Shown here: in pieces, positions 15,397 through 23,596 of the stretch
How the letters are laid out: each line of letters opens with the position of its first letter
Numbering within the stretch: position 1 is the stretch's first letter
Assembly (NCBI GenBank): GCA_964510065.1
Contig: CAZEAC010000071.1
Location: 1 to 23,672, forward strand
Direction: 5' to 3'
Length of the DNA: 23,672 bases
Origin: CAZEAC01 sp964510065
GTDB lineage: Bacteria > Bdellovibrionota_C > UBA2361 > CAIXSY01
Notes under the pieces: generated by a model
Seen by the model: the letters and a program-made list of their open reading frames with translations, nothing else
Told to the model about the DNA's origin: nothing
Databases searched by the model: none
Made by a program: the position numbers and the translations under genes

Positions 15397-15426
15397 TCTG
15401 TGCTGAGCTCATCTGTGCTGAGCTCA
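15397..15426. repeat. Tandem 15-bp direct repeat
   Basis: tctgtgctgagctca occurs twice back to back (15397-15411 and 15412-15426). Each unit contains the palindrome tgagctca, so the pair gives two identical dyad sites 15 bp apart, about one and a half helical turns. Confidence 0.7.
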
Positions 15427-15478
15427 GTAGCGAGCCAAGCAAGAATATGGTGAGAAGAATTGCCCATTGTTTTACCTA

Positions 15479-15516
15479 GATACTTTGACTGACTACTTCT
15501 GTAAGTCAAAAGTATC
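15479..15516. repeat. Imperfect inverted repeat upstream of the methyltransferase run
   Basis: gatactttgact (15479-15490) pairs with agtcaaaagtatc (15504-15516) with a single bulged base. The 13-nt interval between arms and the absence of a T tract make an operator or mRNA hairpin more likely than a terminator. It lies about 120 bp before the GTG start at 15638. Confidence 0.45.
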
Positions 15517-15637
15517 GCTCTAAGGTAGCAGAAAACTCAATCAAAGCAAGGAAAAAATGCAAATTCAGAAAAATGACTTTTCTCCTTCACTAAATTTTTG
15601 GAGCTGACGATCGCATAGCAGAGGAGGCGCATACGAA

Positions 15638-16531
15638 GTGACATCACGAATCAAATATAATGATCCAGTCCAGAGTGGAGCGCTTAGTCTGGCATATCAT
15701 TACGAGATGCTCTCCGATCATGCGCGTATCGCTCCTTTTCAGGCGGCGATAGAGCGATGTTGTAAAGACAAGATTGTTATTGAAAGCGGCACCGGGAGCG
15801 GTGTGCTAAGCATCCTTGCTGCACGCGCCGGCGCCCGAGAAGTCTTTGCCGTTGAAGTGGATCCAAAGATGGCTGAGTGTGCCGCCGAGAACTTCAGGTT
15901 CTCCGGTTTGCGGAACATCACGTTGCTGCAGAAGAACACACTTGATGTGACTCTCACCGACCTCCGTGGACAGATGGCTGAAGTAATAATCGCGGAGAAC
16001 TTGAGCACCTGGCAGGTCACTGAACCCGAGCTTCAAGTAATGAATCACATCGGGCGGTGTCTCGCCGCAACAGATGCGTGTAGGCTACCCGAACAAATCC
16101 TAAATTATGTGGAGCTCGCGGAATCGAAGTATCAGTTTTACGATGGTGTTACTATCCGTGCGCACTACTTCGAATTTAGCGGCGTAAGAAAACCGAAAGT
16201 GCTCTCTTCCTCCACGCTGTTTAACACCTTTGATTTGCGCCGACAAAATGTCGAAAATATTAACGGTCACGTCGTGATTCAGGCAACCCAGAATGGAGTC
16301 GTAAACAGCCTGCGTCTAAGCTCGCCGCTTATTGTGCACGAAGATATTGAATTTAGCTCGACTGACTCATTGATGCCGCCGGTCGTGGTTCCGCTTGAGG
16401 CCGCGTTGGAGGTGAAGGCTGGAGAGTTGGTAAAGGTTGTTATCGAGTACCAAAGTAATACCGTCTGGGAGCAGTTCGTAGCGAGAGCCTCTTGTCTAGC
16501 TCGAAGCACGGACCAGATACTACACCAATAG
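15638..16531 (+). CDS. PRMT-like SAM-dependent methyltransferase
   Basis: The 297-residue protein is a class I methyltransferase laid out like protein arginine methyltransferases. YHYEMLSDHARIAPFQAAI (20-38) matches the PRMT helix YxxMLxDxxRxxxYxxAI. Motif I is ESGTGSGVLSILAARAGA (49-66) and the SAM-ribose acidic residue is in AVEVDPKMAE (71-80). VIIAENLSTWQVTEPEL (116-132) stands where the PRMT double-E loop should be. The C-terminal ~130 residues look beta-rich, like the PRMT barrel. It lacks the exact SEWMGY signature, so the acceptor may not be arginine. The start is GTG, supported by AGGAGG (15622-15627) ten bases upstream. It is first in a five-gene run and its end abuts the symporter gene. 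Confidence 0.83.
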   Translation: MTSRIKYNDPVQSGALSLAYHYEMLSDHARIAPFQAAIERCCKDKIVIESGTGSGVLSILAARAGAREVFAVEVDPKMAECAAENFRFSGLRNITLLQKNTLDVTLTDLRGQMAEVIIAENLSTWQVTEPELQVMNHIGRCLAATDACRLPEQILNYVELAESKYQFYDGVTIRAHYFEFSGVRKPKVLSSSTLFNTFDLRRQNVENINGHVVIQATQNGVVNSLRLSSPLIVHEDIEFSSTDSLMPPVVVPLEAALEVKAGELVKVVIEYQSNTVWEQFVARASCLARSTDQILHQ

Positions 16532-16536
16532 GACTC

Positions 16537-17931
16537 ATGCTTGTTCCCACCATTGTCTTTATACTCGTGAGTGTTGCTATCGGTGTGCATGCCGCACACC
16601 GCATAGGTGGAAAAGTAAGAAATTTCTTCGTTGCGGGGAATATTGTTCCCTTCTGGGTATTGGCGCTCTCGCTGACTGGCCAAGCAATCGAGCTTGGTAG
16701 TACGCATGACAATGCAAGCCTGGTGATGGGCGGAGGATTCTGGTCCGGTGCGCTCCTTCCTTTGGGGATCGGCGCGTCACTTTTTCTTATTGGACTGTTC
16801 TTTGCGGCACCGCTGCATTCAATGAGACTTCTCACCCTTCCTGATTTCTACGCAAGGCGTTACAGCCGTTCAGTAGAGTTGCTCACTTCGCTGCTTTGCG
16901 TCGCTAGCTTTGTGATTCTCCTCGCCGGAAACTTTGCTGGTGCTGGAATTATTCTGCACTCGATGCTGGGGGTGTCGCCGCTGCATGGGATTCTTATGGT
17001 GGCGCTTCCGGTGCTTTTCTACACAATGGCGGGGGGGCTTTTTGCGGTGACGTGGAATGATGTCATGCATGTTGCCGTAATTCTGATTGGTTTTCTTTCC
17101 GCGCTTTTCTGGCTTCTTTCTGCGAGTAATGGCGTCGAGATTGAGCGAATCTTTGCCGCGAAATTTAGCTGGAAACCGCTTCTGCATATGCAGGAGGGGG
17201 CGTTGAAAAATTGGTCGTCGTTTCTCGCGCTTGCTCTCGGCGATATTGTCGCGCTCGATTTTATGGAGAGGGTCTTTGCGGCGAGAACAGCGCGTGGGGC
17301 AAAAATCGCCTGCTTTTTTGCAGGCACAATTACCATCGGCGTTGGAGTTGTTGTCGCTATGCTTGGAATGATTGCAGGGTCCCTCGCGGGGACGGGAACA
17401 TTTCTCGAATTCGTGACGGGATATATGCCGAAGGGGATCGCAATGATGGTGTGTATGGCCTTGCTTGCAGCCGCTGTTTCGACCTGTGACGGGGTGATTA
17501 TGGCCTGCGCGAAAGTAGTATCAAAGAATATTGTCCAGTCGCAATTCCCAAAGCTGATTCCAGCGAAACAGTTACTTACGTTTTCCAGAGGCACAGCCGT
17601 ACCAGTAGCGTTGCTCGGAGCCGCTATCGCGATCGTACGGCCGGTGCCCGGGGACCTTCTGGTTTTGGCATTTGACGTAGTATTTGCCGGATGCCTTGTG
17701 CCGCTTGTCCTTGGGATCTTTTGGAGAAAGACAAGTGCCTCAGCGGCCTTTTGGTCAATGCTGATCGCATCGCTGGCGCGGGTGGTTGCTCATTTTCTGC
17801 TGCCGATTTTTGAAGTTCCGCCAGCGTGGCGAGGAATTGAAAGCCTGCTACCGCCACTTCTCTCGCTCTTTGTGTGCGTGACAATCAGCCTGATTCGTCC
17901 GGCTTCGAATGCGGAGGAGCCGACATGTTCG
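16537..17931 (+). CDS. Sodium:solute symporter (SSS family), 3' end in sequence gap
   Basis: About 465 residues are visible from ATG 16537, with about 13 membrane helices starting at once (LVPTIVFILVSVAIGVHAAH). The next stretches are FFVAGNIVPFWVLALSLTGQ, LLTLPDFYARRYSRSVELL and FYTMAGGLFAVTWNDVMHV, which match SSS core helices; the DFYARRYSR loop and GGLFAVTWND are close to the LPxxFxxRY and GGxxAVxWTD patterns of the family. It imports a small solute, often an amino acid, sugar or vitamin, with sodium. A TTG at 16492 would add 15 residues overlapping the methyltransferase; ATG 16537 is preferred because it places helix 1 at the N-terminus. The frame enters the N gap after EEPTCS. Reading through to 18066 would give only out-of-frame shadow of the next gene, so the true stop is probably inside the gap. 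Confidence 0.9.
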
Positions 17932-19526
17932 NNNNNNNNNNAAGATATCGCATTAGCGCCAGTGAATGGAGTGCGGTATGGCGACTCGGGGCGCTGTTTT
18001 TCTTGCTCACCTTGGGAGGCGAATTGGGGCGAATTTCACGTGATAGTCTGTTTCTCAGCAACGTAGGGGCCTCCGAAATACCGCGCATGTACCTCTATGT
18101 TGCATGTAGCATGACTCTGCTTACGGCGGCCTACGGTCGAATAGTGAATCGAATTAGAAGTGATCGATTAATGCTGTTCTTGCAGCTTGTAGGCGTCCTG
18201 CTGTTCTTGACTCTTTGGTATTTTGGCTATGAGCGTCACGAACATAGCTCTTCGGTAGCGCAGATAATTTTCTGCTCGGTCGAAGTATACGTGTTGTTAC
18301 TGACAATGCACTATTGGAGCTATGTCAATTCACTGTACAGCTCGAAACAGGGAAGAAAAGTTATCCCGCTTCTCGGCTCTTTCGGCGCGGTCGGAATTAT
18401 TTGCGCAGGCGTGATCGCGCAGTGTATTTCCCAAGGATTTGGATCCTATTATCTTCTGCCTGTGTGGGTAGTGCTGCTTGGGGCCTCGCTCGCTATGACT
18501 ATGCAAGTTGCCAAAAAGCGTGCATGTGCGCTCTCATCCATGGCATCTGAAAGTGATGCGCCGAGTTCTACGCTGACAAAGACCCTGCGAGTGATTTGGG
18601 GAGAGCCGCTCATTCGCACGCTCACTTTTATGGCACTGCCGATGTGGGTGCTTATCTATATTATCGACTACTGCTACTTTGACGCACTAAACCGAACTTT
18701 CGCCAACCGTGATGAGTTGGCAAGTTTTCTGGGAATGTGTCTTTGGATCTTTGCTCTCGTGGGACTCATTGTACAAGTGACGGTTACCCCGAGGCTTCTC
18801 CGAATAGTGGGCGTCGGCGCGACAAGCATGATTTTCCCTTTGACGTTGGGAATTGGTGCTATGTGTCTGCTCCTTTACTCAATTCTTCCCGGCTCTAGTG
18901 CGCCGACGCTTGAAGTTGGTCCGCTGCTCCTTCTTATTCTCGTGGCGAGATTCTGTGACGTGGGAATCTACTTCTCGGTGTATGATTCGTCGTCGCAGCT
19001 TCTCTACTATTCGGTCCCGACCGAAAGGCAGGCACAGAGCCGGGCATTTATTTCGGGATTTATTTTCCCGGTCAGTATGGCGTCAGCGGGAATGCTTATT
19101 CTGCTTTTCCGAGATTGGGGCGAGCCGCTTTATAACGTGGCGTTCGTCGGATTTGCGATGGGCTTTCTGCTTGTGGCCTTCGCGCTGAATATTACCCCTG
19201 ACTATCTTCGCGCACTTCTTACGCACTCGGTGCGAGAAGGGGATACCGATTGTAAAAATGCTCTCGACGAGATGCGCATTATCGATCCAAGTGATAGCTA
19301 TTACGTGCTCCTTCAGGCGCTCACTTCGTCCCATCCAGCGGAGGCCGAGTTCGCGCGCCAGCAAATTTTACAGCTTGATGTTCGTGATCGTTACTTGGAT
19401 TTTATTGAGATAGCGGATCAAATAGAACCGCATGCGCTTCGCAAAATGCTTAAAGGTCTAGAGCAGCATAGCGATCCCGATGCGCGGCGCTTTCTTGAGA
19501 TTTGCGAGCTAAAGAATCGGCGCTAA
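17925..19526 (+). CDS. NTT/MFS-like carrier with soluble helical C-terminus
   Basis: From ATG 17925 the product is about 533 residues (ten Ns interrupt it just after the start, so the length is uncertain). GGAGGA at 17913-17918, six bases before this ATG, supports the start; a GTG at 17874 is less likely. About twelve hydrophobic segments follow, opening with ALFFLLTLGGELGRISRDSLFLS, which resembles the first helix of NTT (ATP/ADP translocase-like) carriers and their MFS relatives. PLLGSFGAVGIICAG and YYSVPTERQAQSRAFISGF fit loops of this group. The last ~110 residues are soluble and helical with a HEAT-like look, as often seen in free-living bacterial relatives. Substrate is unknown; nucleotide exchange should not be assumed. 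It follows the symporter gene without spacing. Confidence 0.82.
   Translation: MFXXXXRYRISASEWSAVWRLGALFFLLTLGGELGRISRDSLFLSNVGASEIPRMYLYVACSMTLLTAAYGRIVNRIRSDRLMLFLQLVGVLLFLTLWYFGYERHEHSSSVAQIIFCSVEVYVLLLTMHYWSYVNSLYSSKQGRKVIPLLGSFGAVGIICAGVIAQCISQGFGSYYLLPVWVVLLGASLAMTMQVAKKRACALSSMASESDAPSSTLTKTLRVIWGEPLIRTLTFMALPMWVLIYIIDYCYFDALNRTFANRDELASFLGMCLWIFALVGLIVQVTVTPRLLRIVGVGATSMIFPLTLGIGAMCLLLYSILPGSSAPTLEVGPLLLLILVARFCDVGIYFSVYDSSSQLLYYSVPTERQAQSRAFISGFIFPVSMASAGMLILLFRDWGEPLYNVAFVGFAMGFLLVAFALNITPDYLRALLTHSVREGDTDCKNALDEMRIIDPSDSYYVLLQALTSSHPAEAEFARQQILQLDVRDRYLDFIEIADQIEPHALRKMLKGLEQHSDPDARRFLEICELKNRR
17932..17941. other. Assembly gap of ten Ns
   Basis: Exactly ten undetermined bases lie between the 3' end of the symporter frame and the beginning of the carrier gene. 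Ten is a common placeholder, so the real gap size and the relative frames across it are unknown. Both flanking coding frames enter the gap intact. Confidence 0.99.
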
Positions 19527-19590
19527 GTGCCGATCTATATTAAGGAATTCAAGGAAGCAGGTACGTTAGACCTAATCCAATCGGGGAGTT

Positions 19591-20493
19591 ATGCTCTTTT
19601 TGCCGCAGGGCGCGGACCTTCAAAGCCGTGTTGAAAAGCGCTCCGCGTTTTTCAAGGTTATTACCCTTCGTGAAATGAATGTCGACCAGGGACTGCTGCT
19701 GCGCGACGTTTTGCCCTCTTTCGAATTGTTGAGTTGGGACTATTACGACGTGCGCCGCGAGCAGGTGGAGATAATAATAGCCGGCTGTCCCTACCTTGAC
19801 GCTGAGAGCAAGGCAAATCTCGCCAAATATTATAGAGGGATGTTGCCGCTGCAGATGCTGACGCCGCTGATAGACCGGCTTGCGCGAAGCGAGCGCGAAC
19901 GTCTCCGCGAGCTTCAACCGTATCGGCGACGACACGTGAATAAAGTGCGGTGTGCCAAGTCAGATTCAGGTGAATGGCAGATCGCACTTTGCCGTACTGG
20001 CGCGATTACTCAAATTGTTGACGATCTTGACTACCGTTCAATCGAGCGAATCTTCCCGCGCATTGACGAGACCATTTGGAATCATTCCGAGATGCAGAAG
20101 CTCATTTTAGCAGTGATTACTCTGGTCTCGGAGCTCGAGCCTCAGGCACGGCTCCTTACGATGACGTGTTGGCAGAATGGGCTTGTCGCCCGTCCGGAGC
20201 GAGCCGGAAACAACTCCCCGGAGGGGATCCATCAAGACGGAGCCGACTATATTGTTTCGGCGCTGGTTCTTGAACGCCGAAATGTTGCGGGCGGTACTAG
20301 CCGGATCTTCGGCCCCGACAAAGCGACGCTACTTTTCGAACACACTCTGGGCCAGGGCGAGGGGATTTTGCAAAGCGACGCTGGCTCCCCACTTTGGCAT
20401 GATGTGACGCCGATTGAGCTTAATGATTCTGGCTCGGGCCAGATAGGAATTCGTAATACGATCGGATTTGATATTAACGTGGACAGGAGTTAG
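19591..20493 (+). CDS. 2OG-Fe(II) dioxygenase, amino-acid-hydroxylase-like
   Basis: The 300-residue protein matches the 2OG-Fe_Oxy_2 family, which includes isoleucine 4-hydroxylase. The metal triad is His214 and Asp216 in EGIHQDGADYIV and His270 in SPLWHDVTPIE; Arg288 in GIRNTIGFD is placed to bind 2-oxoglutarate. Between them GGTSRIF (235-241) is the typical GGxS turn. Relatives use oxygen and 2-oxoglutarate to hydroxylate free aliphatic amino acids, giving succinate. The N-terminal ~130 residues are an extra helical, charged region that the small hydroxylases do not have. The ATG at 19591 has GGGGAG just upstream, and an in-frame stop lies shortly before it. It sits 64 bp after the carrier gene and 18 bp before the cyclase gene. 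Confidence 0.86.
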   Translation: MLFLPQGADLQSRVEKRSAFFKVITLREMNVDQGLLLRDVLPSFELLSWDYYDVRREQVEIIIAGCPYLDAESKANLAKYYRGMLPLQMLTPLIDRLARSERERLRELQPYRRRHVNKVRCAKSDSGEWQIALCRTGAITQIVDDLDYRSIERIFPRIDETIWNHSEMQKLILAVITLVSELEPQARLLTMTCWQNGLVARPERAGNNSPEGIHQDGADYIVSALVLERRNVAGGTSRIFGPDKATLLFEHTLGQGEGILQSDAGSPLWHDVTPIELNDSGSGQIGIRNTIGFDINVDRS

Positions 20494-20511
20494 TACCGGG
20501 GACTTAATGTC

Positions 20512-22371
20512 ATGAAGAAGTCGGTGCAAATTCCATTTAGTATCAAATTGGGTGTCGCGATTACTTTGCTCGCTGTCGGCGCGACGACGGCGAGCGTAAT
20601 GCTCTTTTATCACCAGGGCAAATCGCTCTTAATTGAGCAGATGGGCGGCCGATTGAAGGATATCGGGCGCACCGCGAGCTTTCTCATCGGTGCACCTGAA
20701 CGCGAGGCGATTTTGCGCCTCACCAAAGAAGTGAACGAGCGCGCAATCGAGACTAAGCTCGTCACCGACGACATAAAGTTGGGGGAGTATAGGCGTTCGC
20801 TGCCCGACGAAGAAGCCGCGAAACTGATGGCTTCGAAAGACTTTCAGCTGCTCGTTGCAATGTTGCGAAAGATAAAGAGCGCAAGTGCCGAAAAAGCGCC
20901 GCTTTTTTCGGATGGTGCTATTGCCAAAAGTTTACTGCGGTATGTTTCAATAGTTACCACGGTCGATGATTCGAAAGACCGGGCGATTCTCCGTTTTCTC
21001 GCTGATGCGGATTATGACGATAAATCATTTCCCTGCCCAATCGGCAATCTCATATACAGCAATAGTGAGGCGGTCCGAAACGCCTTCGGCGGGGAAGTGC
21101 TTGCAGACGATGATTTTCGCTACGAAGATAAGCAGTACCTGCTATCGGCTGGTATTCCTATAGTTGTCGAGAACGGAAAGGTCCTTGCCGTGCTTGAGCT
21201 GTATTATGATGCGGCCGGCGAGGCCAATAAGGTGCGTCAGCTCAGACACTGGTGCCTTATGATAATAGGCGTCAGCTTTGTGCTCTCACTCCTCGTGGCC
21301 GTGCTTTTGAGTAGTATTCTCAATAGGCCGATTCGAAAGCTGCGTGAGGGAGCCGAAAAGGTTAGCAAGAAGGACTTCCAGACGAAGATCATTATTGATA
21401 CGCGTGATGAGTTGGGACTACTCGCGGGTGCGTTTAACACCATGGTCGAAGAAGTTGGACGCTATGCGCGCGGACTCGAAGAAACGAATAAGGCCTATTT
21501 TCGCTTCGTTCCAAAGGTATTTCTCGATAATCTTGGGCAATCAAGCATAGTAGAAGTGGCGCTTGGCGACCAGGTGCAGCGACAGATGACGATCCTCTTC
21601 GCTGACATTAGATCCTTCACTTCGATCTCTGAATCGATGTCGCCGCGCGATAACTTTGATTTCATCAACCAGTATCTTTCTACTGTTAGCCCGATAATCC
21701 GAGCACACGGAGGTTTTGTCGATAAATATATCGGGGACGGGATAATGGCGCTCTTTCCCGACAAACCTGATGATGCCGTACGCGCCGCCACTGAGATGCA
21801 GCACGCTTTAATCGCGTTTAATAAAGAAGGTGCCGACCTGGGGCGGCCGCATGTCAGTATTGGCATCGGCATCCACACTGGAAATTTGATGTTGGGTACC
21901 GTTGGTGAGCCGGAGCGGATGAACAGCACGGTTATCTCCGATGCGGTGAATCTTTGTTCAAGAATCGAAGGGCTGACCAAAGACTACGGTGCAAAGATTA
22001 TCGTCAGTGAAAAAGTTTTCAACTATGGGCAAGTGCATACGAGCTACAACAGCCGTTATCTGGGTGCGGTAAAAGTGAAGGGAAAGCGCACTAAGGTAAA
22101 TATCTATGAGCTGATTCTTACCCAGATAAAAGATGCCGAGGCATTGAAGCTTGCCACGAAGGCGGACTTCGAAGAGGCGGCAAAAGCGCTTGATAAACGA
22201 AAATACGAAAGAGCGAACCGCTACTTTAAAAAAGTTCTTGCCGTTGATGCAAAAGACATCGCTGCACAATTTCTGCTGGCCAAGAGTGAACGGCTGCTTA
22301 CTGAGCAGTCCAAGCCAAAGCTCGAAAAAAAATCGGCATCGCTTTATGAAGTGAAAGCCGATAAGAGCTAA
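20512..22371 (+). CDS. Membrane class III adenylate/guanylate cyclase with HAMP and TPR-like tail
   Basis: The 619-residue protein has a first membrane helix at ~10-34, an external sensor domain of about 210 residues, a second helix at ~246-270 and HAMP at ~268-322 (NRPIRKLREGAEKVSKKDF). RFVPKVFLDNLG (331-342) is the linker seen before many bacterial catalytic domains. The cyclase domain (~350-540) has metal-binding Asp365 (FADIRSF) and Asp409 (KYIGDG), the purine-site Lys405 and Asp477 (VISDAVNLCSR, a Lys/Asp pair favouring ATP), and Arg484 for the transition state. The last ~60 residues form two or three TPR-like helices. It probably makes cAMP in response to an external signal. It is the last gene of the run. 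Confidence 0.93.
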   Translation: MKKSVQIPFSIKLGVAITLLAVGATTASVMLFYHQGKSLLIEQMGGRLKDIGRTASFLIGAPEREAILRLTKEVNERAIETKLVTDDIKLGEYRRSLPDEEAAKLMASKDFQLLVAMLRKIKSASAEKAPLFSDGAIAKSLLRYVSIVTTVDDSKDRAILRFLADADYDDKSFPCPIGNLIYSNSEAVRNAFGGEVLADDDFRYEDKQYLLSAGIPIVVENGKVLAVLELYYDAAGEANKVRQLRHWCLMIIGVSFVLSLLVAVLLSSILNRPIRKLREGAEKVSKKDFQTKIIIDTRDELGLLAGAFNTMVEEVGRYARGLEETNKAYFRFVPKVFLDNLGQSSIVEVALGDQVQRQMTILFADIRSFTSISESMSPRDNFDFINQYLSTVSPIIRAHGGFVDKYIGDGIMALFPDKPDDAVRAATEMQHALIAFNKEGADLGRPHVSIGIGIHTGNLMLGTVGEPERMNSTVISDAVNLCSRIEGLTKDYGAKIIVSEKVFNYGQVHTSYNSRYLGAVKVKGKRTKVNIYELILTQIKDAEALKLATKADFEEAAKALDKRKYERANRYFKKVLAVDAKDIAAQFLLAKSERLLTEQSKPKLEKKSASLYEVKADKS

Positions 22372-22404
22372 TGCTCTGTAAATTAAATCTTCTGACTTTT
22401 CCTA

Positions 22405-22457
22405 CCTCTGTGACTCTGTGGTTCTTTTAGAAAAATAAACCACAGAGTCGCAGAGAG
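22405..22457. repeat. CACAGAG-type inverted repeat, copy 1
   Basis: ctctgtgactctgtggtt (22406-22423) and aaccacagagtcgcagag (22438-22455) pair with one T-G mismatch around a 14-nt A/T-rich loop. It lies between the convergent cyclase and fabD genes, 35 bp after the cyclase stop, where it could serve both as a terminator. The arms share their core with the repeat at 23530-23596. Confidence 0.8.
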
Positions 22458-22572
22458 CACCGAGGTGGAACTGAGAGGAAGGGCAAATTATTTTGTTTGC
22501 AGTGTAATAGCTTTACAAAAGATAGAGAAAAATTACGCTGCTCGCGTCGAGCGTGAACAGCGCAGGAAGTTT

Positions 22573-23469
22573 CTACGTTGGAAAGCTCTCGCGTGGTAGT
22601 GTTGAGCAGATACGTTTGAGCATGCCCGAAAGTACGTTGCCGGCGCCAAACTCAACTGATCGATCTGGCTTTTGCTCTTCTATCGCCCTCTGCATGCATT
22701 CGATCCAGCGTACACGGCCGCATACCTGGTCGGCGAGCGCTTTTCGAATCTGATCGGGTTGCTGTACCGCGGCACCACGTACATTGGCATAGATAGGGAA
22801 CTGCGCAGGGGCAATTTCTATTTTCGCCAGGTCGACTGCGAGCCGTTCAGCGGCCGGCTTCATCAGAGAGCAGTGAAAAGGCGCACTCACCTGAAGCTCG
22901 ACACTTTTTGCTGGACCGAGGATTTCAAGAAACTGAGTGATTCCCTTGACGTCACCCGCAACCACTATCTGTCCCGGCGCATTGATGTTGGCGATCTCCG
23001 CGACTCCGAGTGTCACCTTGGTCGTGCAGCTTTCAAGCTCGGCGAGCTCCTTCCCGAGCACGGCAATCATTTTACCTGTGCCCTTGGGTACTGCTTCCTG
23101 CATATAGCGGCCACGTTTGTGTACGAGCAGGACCGCGTCTTCGAAGCGTAGCGCTCCCGCTGCAACCAAGGCAGAGTACTCGCCAAGGCTATGTCCCGCA
23201 GCAGCTACCAGTGAGGGCGCGCTCTCGGCGCTACTTTGCGAGAGCCGATAGGCGATACTGCTTACTGTTAGAATTGCCGGCTGCGCAATTTCGGTAGCCG
23301 TGAGGCGATCTTCTGGGCCATCGAAGCAGATGGAGGAAAGCGAAAATCCGAGTACCCTGTCAGCGTTCTCAAACATTTCGCGCGCGAGCGCATGCTGCTC
23401 GACCAAACTTTTCCCCATGCCGACTTTTTGTGACCCCTGACCGGGAAAGAGACCCAAAACTTTGCTCAT
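22573..23469 (-). CDS. fabD: Malonyl-CoA:ACP transacylase
   Basis: The 298-residue protein is a typical FabD of normal length. It has LFPGQGSQKVGMG at the start, the nucleophile Ser in GHSLGEYSALVAAG (about residue 94) and the catalytic His in VSAPFHCSLM (about 204). The oxyanion-hole Gln is in PGQGSQ, and a conserved Arg is in VHKRGRYMQEA. It moves malonyl from CoA to acyl carrier protein in the cytosol to feed fatty-acid chain extension. ATG 23469 is preferred with AGGAG about ten bases upstream; a TTG at 23475 would add two residues at a tighter spacing. No other fab gene is visible in the ~200 bp to the window edge. A CACAGAG repeat lies on each side of it. Confidence 0.97.
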   Translation of the reverse strand: MSKVLGLFPGQGSQKVGMGKSLVEQHALAREMFENADRVLGFSLSSICFDGPEDRLTATEIAQPAILTVSSIAYRLSQSSAESAPSLVAAAGHSLGEYSALVAAGALRFEDAVLLVHKRGRYMQEAVPKGTGKMIAVLGKELAELESCTTKVTLGVAEIANINAPGQIVVAGDVKGITQFLEILGPAKSVELQVSAPFHCSLMKPAAERLAVDLAKIEIAPAQFPIYANVRGAAVQQPDQIRKALADQVCGRVRWIECMQRAIEEQKPDRSVEFGAGNVLSGMLKRICSTLPRESFPT

Positions 23470-23529
23470 GCTCAAAACACTCCTTGTATGGTCGTATCTG
23501 CTTATTACGTGTTGGTAGCCTTTTCGCTT

Positions 23530-23596
23530 CTCTGAGACCTCTGTGTCTCTGTGGTTTTAATATTTAAAAGACCACAGAGACACAGAGGTCTCAGAG
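23530..23596. repeat. CACAGAG-type inverted repeat, copy 2 (perfect)
   Basis: Two 26-base arms (23530-23555 and 23571-23596) are perfect reverse complements around a 15-nt A/T-rich loop; the core is acctctgtgtctctgtggt. It lies about 60 bp upstream of the fabD start on the minus strand, so a transcript entering fabD from the right would carry this large hairpin. It shares the gactctgtgg/gtctctgtgg core with copy 1. Repeats of this wording are widespread between genes of many environmental bacteria (from memory). Confidence 0.9.

Larger units (their letters stand above)
15023..15637. other. 615-bp intergenic region with repeats and a possible broken small gene
   Basis: The region separates the MFS gene from the methyltransferase run. 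It holds a 15-bp tandem repeat (15397-15426), a bulged inverted repeat (15479-15516) and a strong ribosome-binding site followed by a short frame and a hydrophobic frame (15235-15355). A 71-codon minus-strand frame (15294-15509) overlaps the repeat and has no family signature or ribosome-binding site worth trusting. No clear promoter was found. Confidence 0.5.

Noticed and set aside
17019..17594. 191-codon frame on the minus strand
   Set aside because: It is antisense to the symporter's membrane helices; the Ala/Ile/Thr-rich composition mirrors that gene.
17932..18066. Continuation of the symporter frame past the Ns
   Set aside because: After the gap the residues are the out-of-frame translation of the carrier gene and carry no membrane-protein pattern. 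The gap length is arbitrary.
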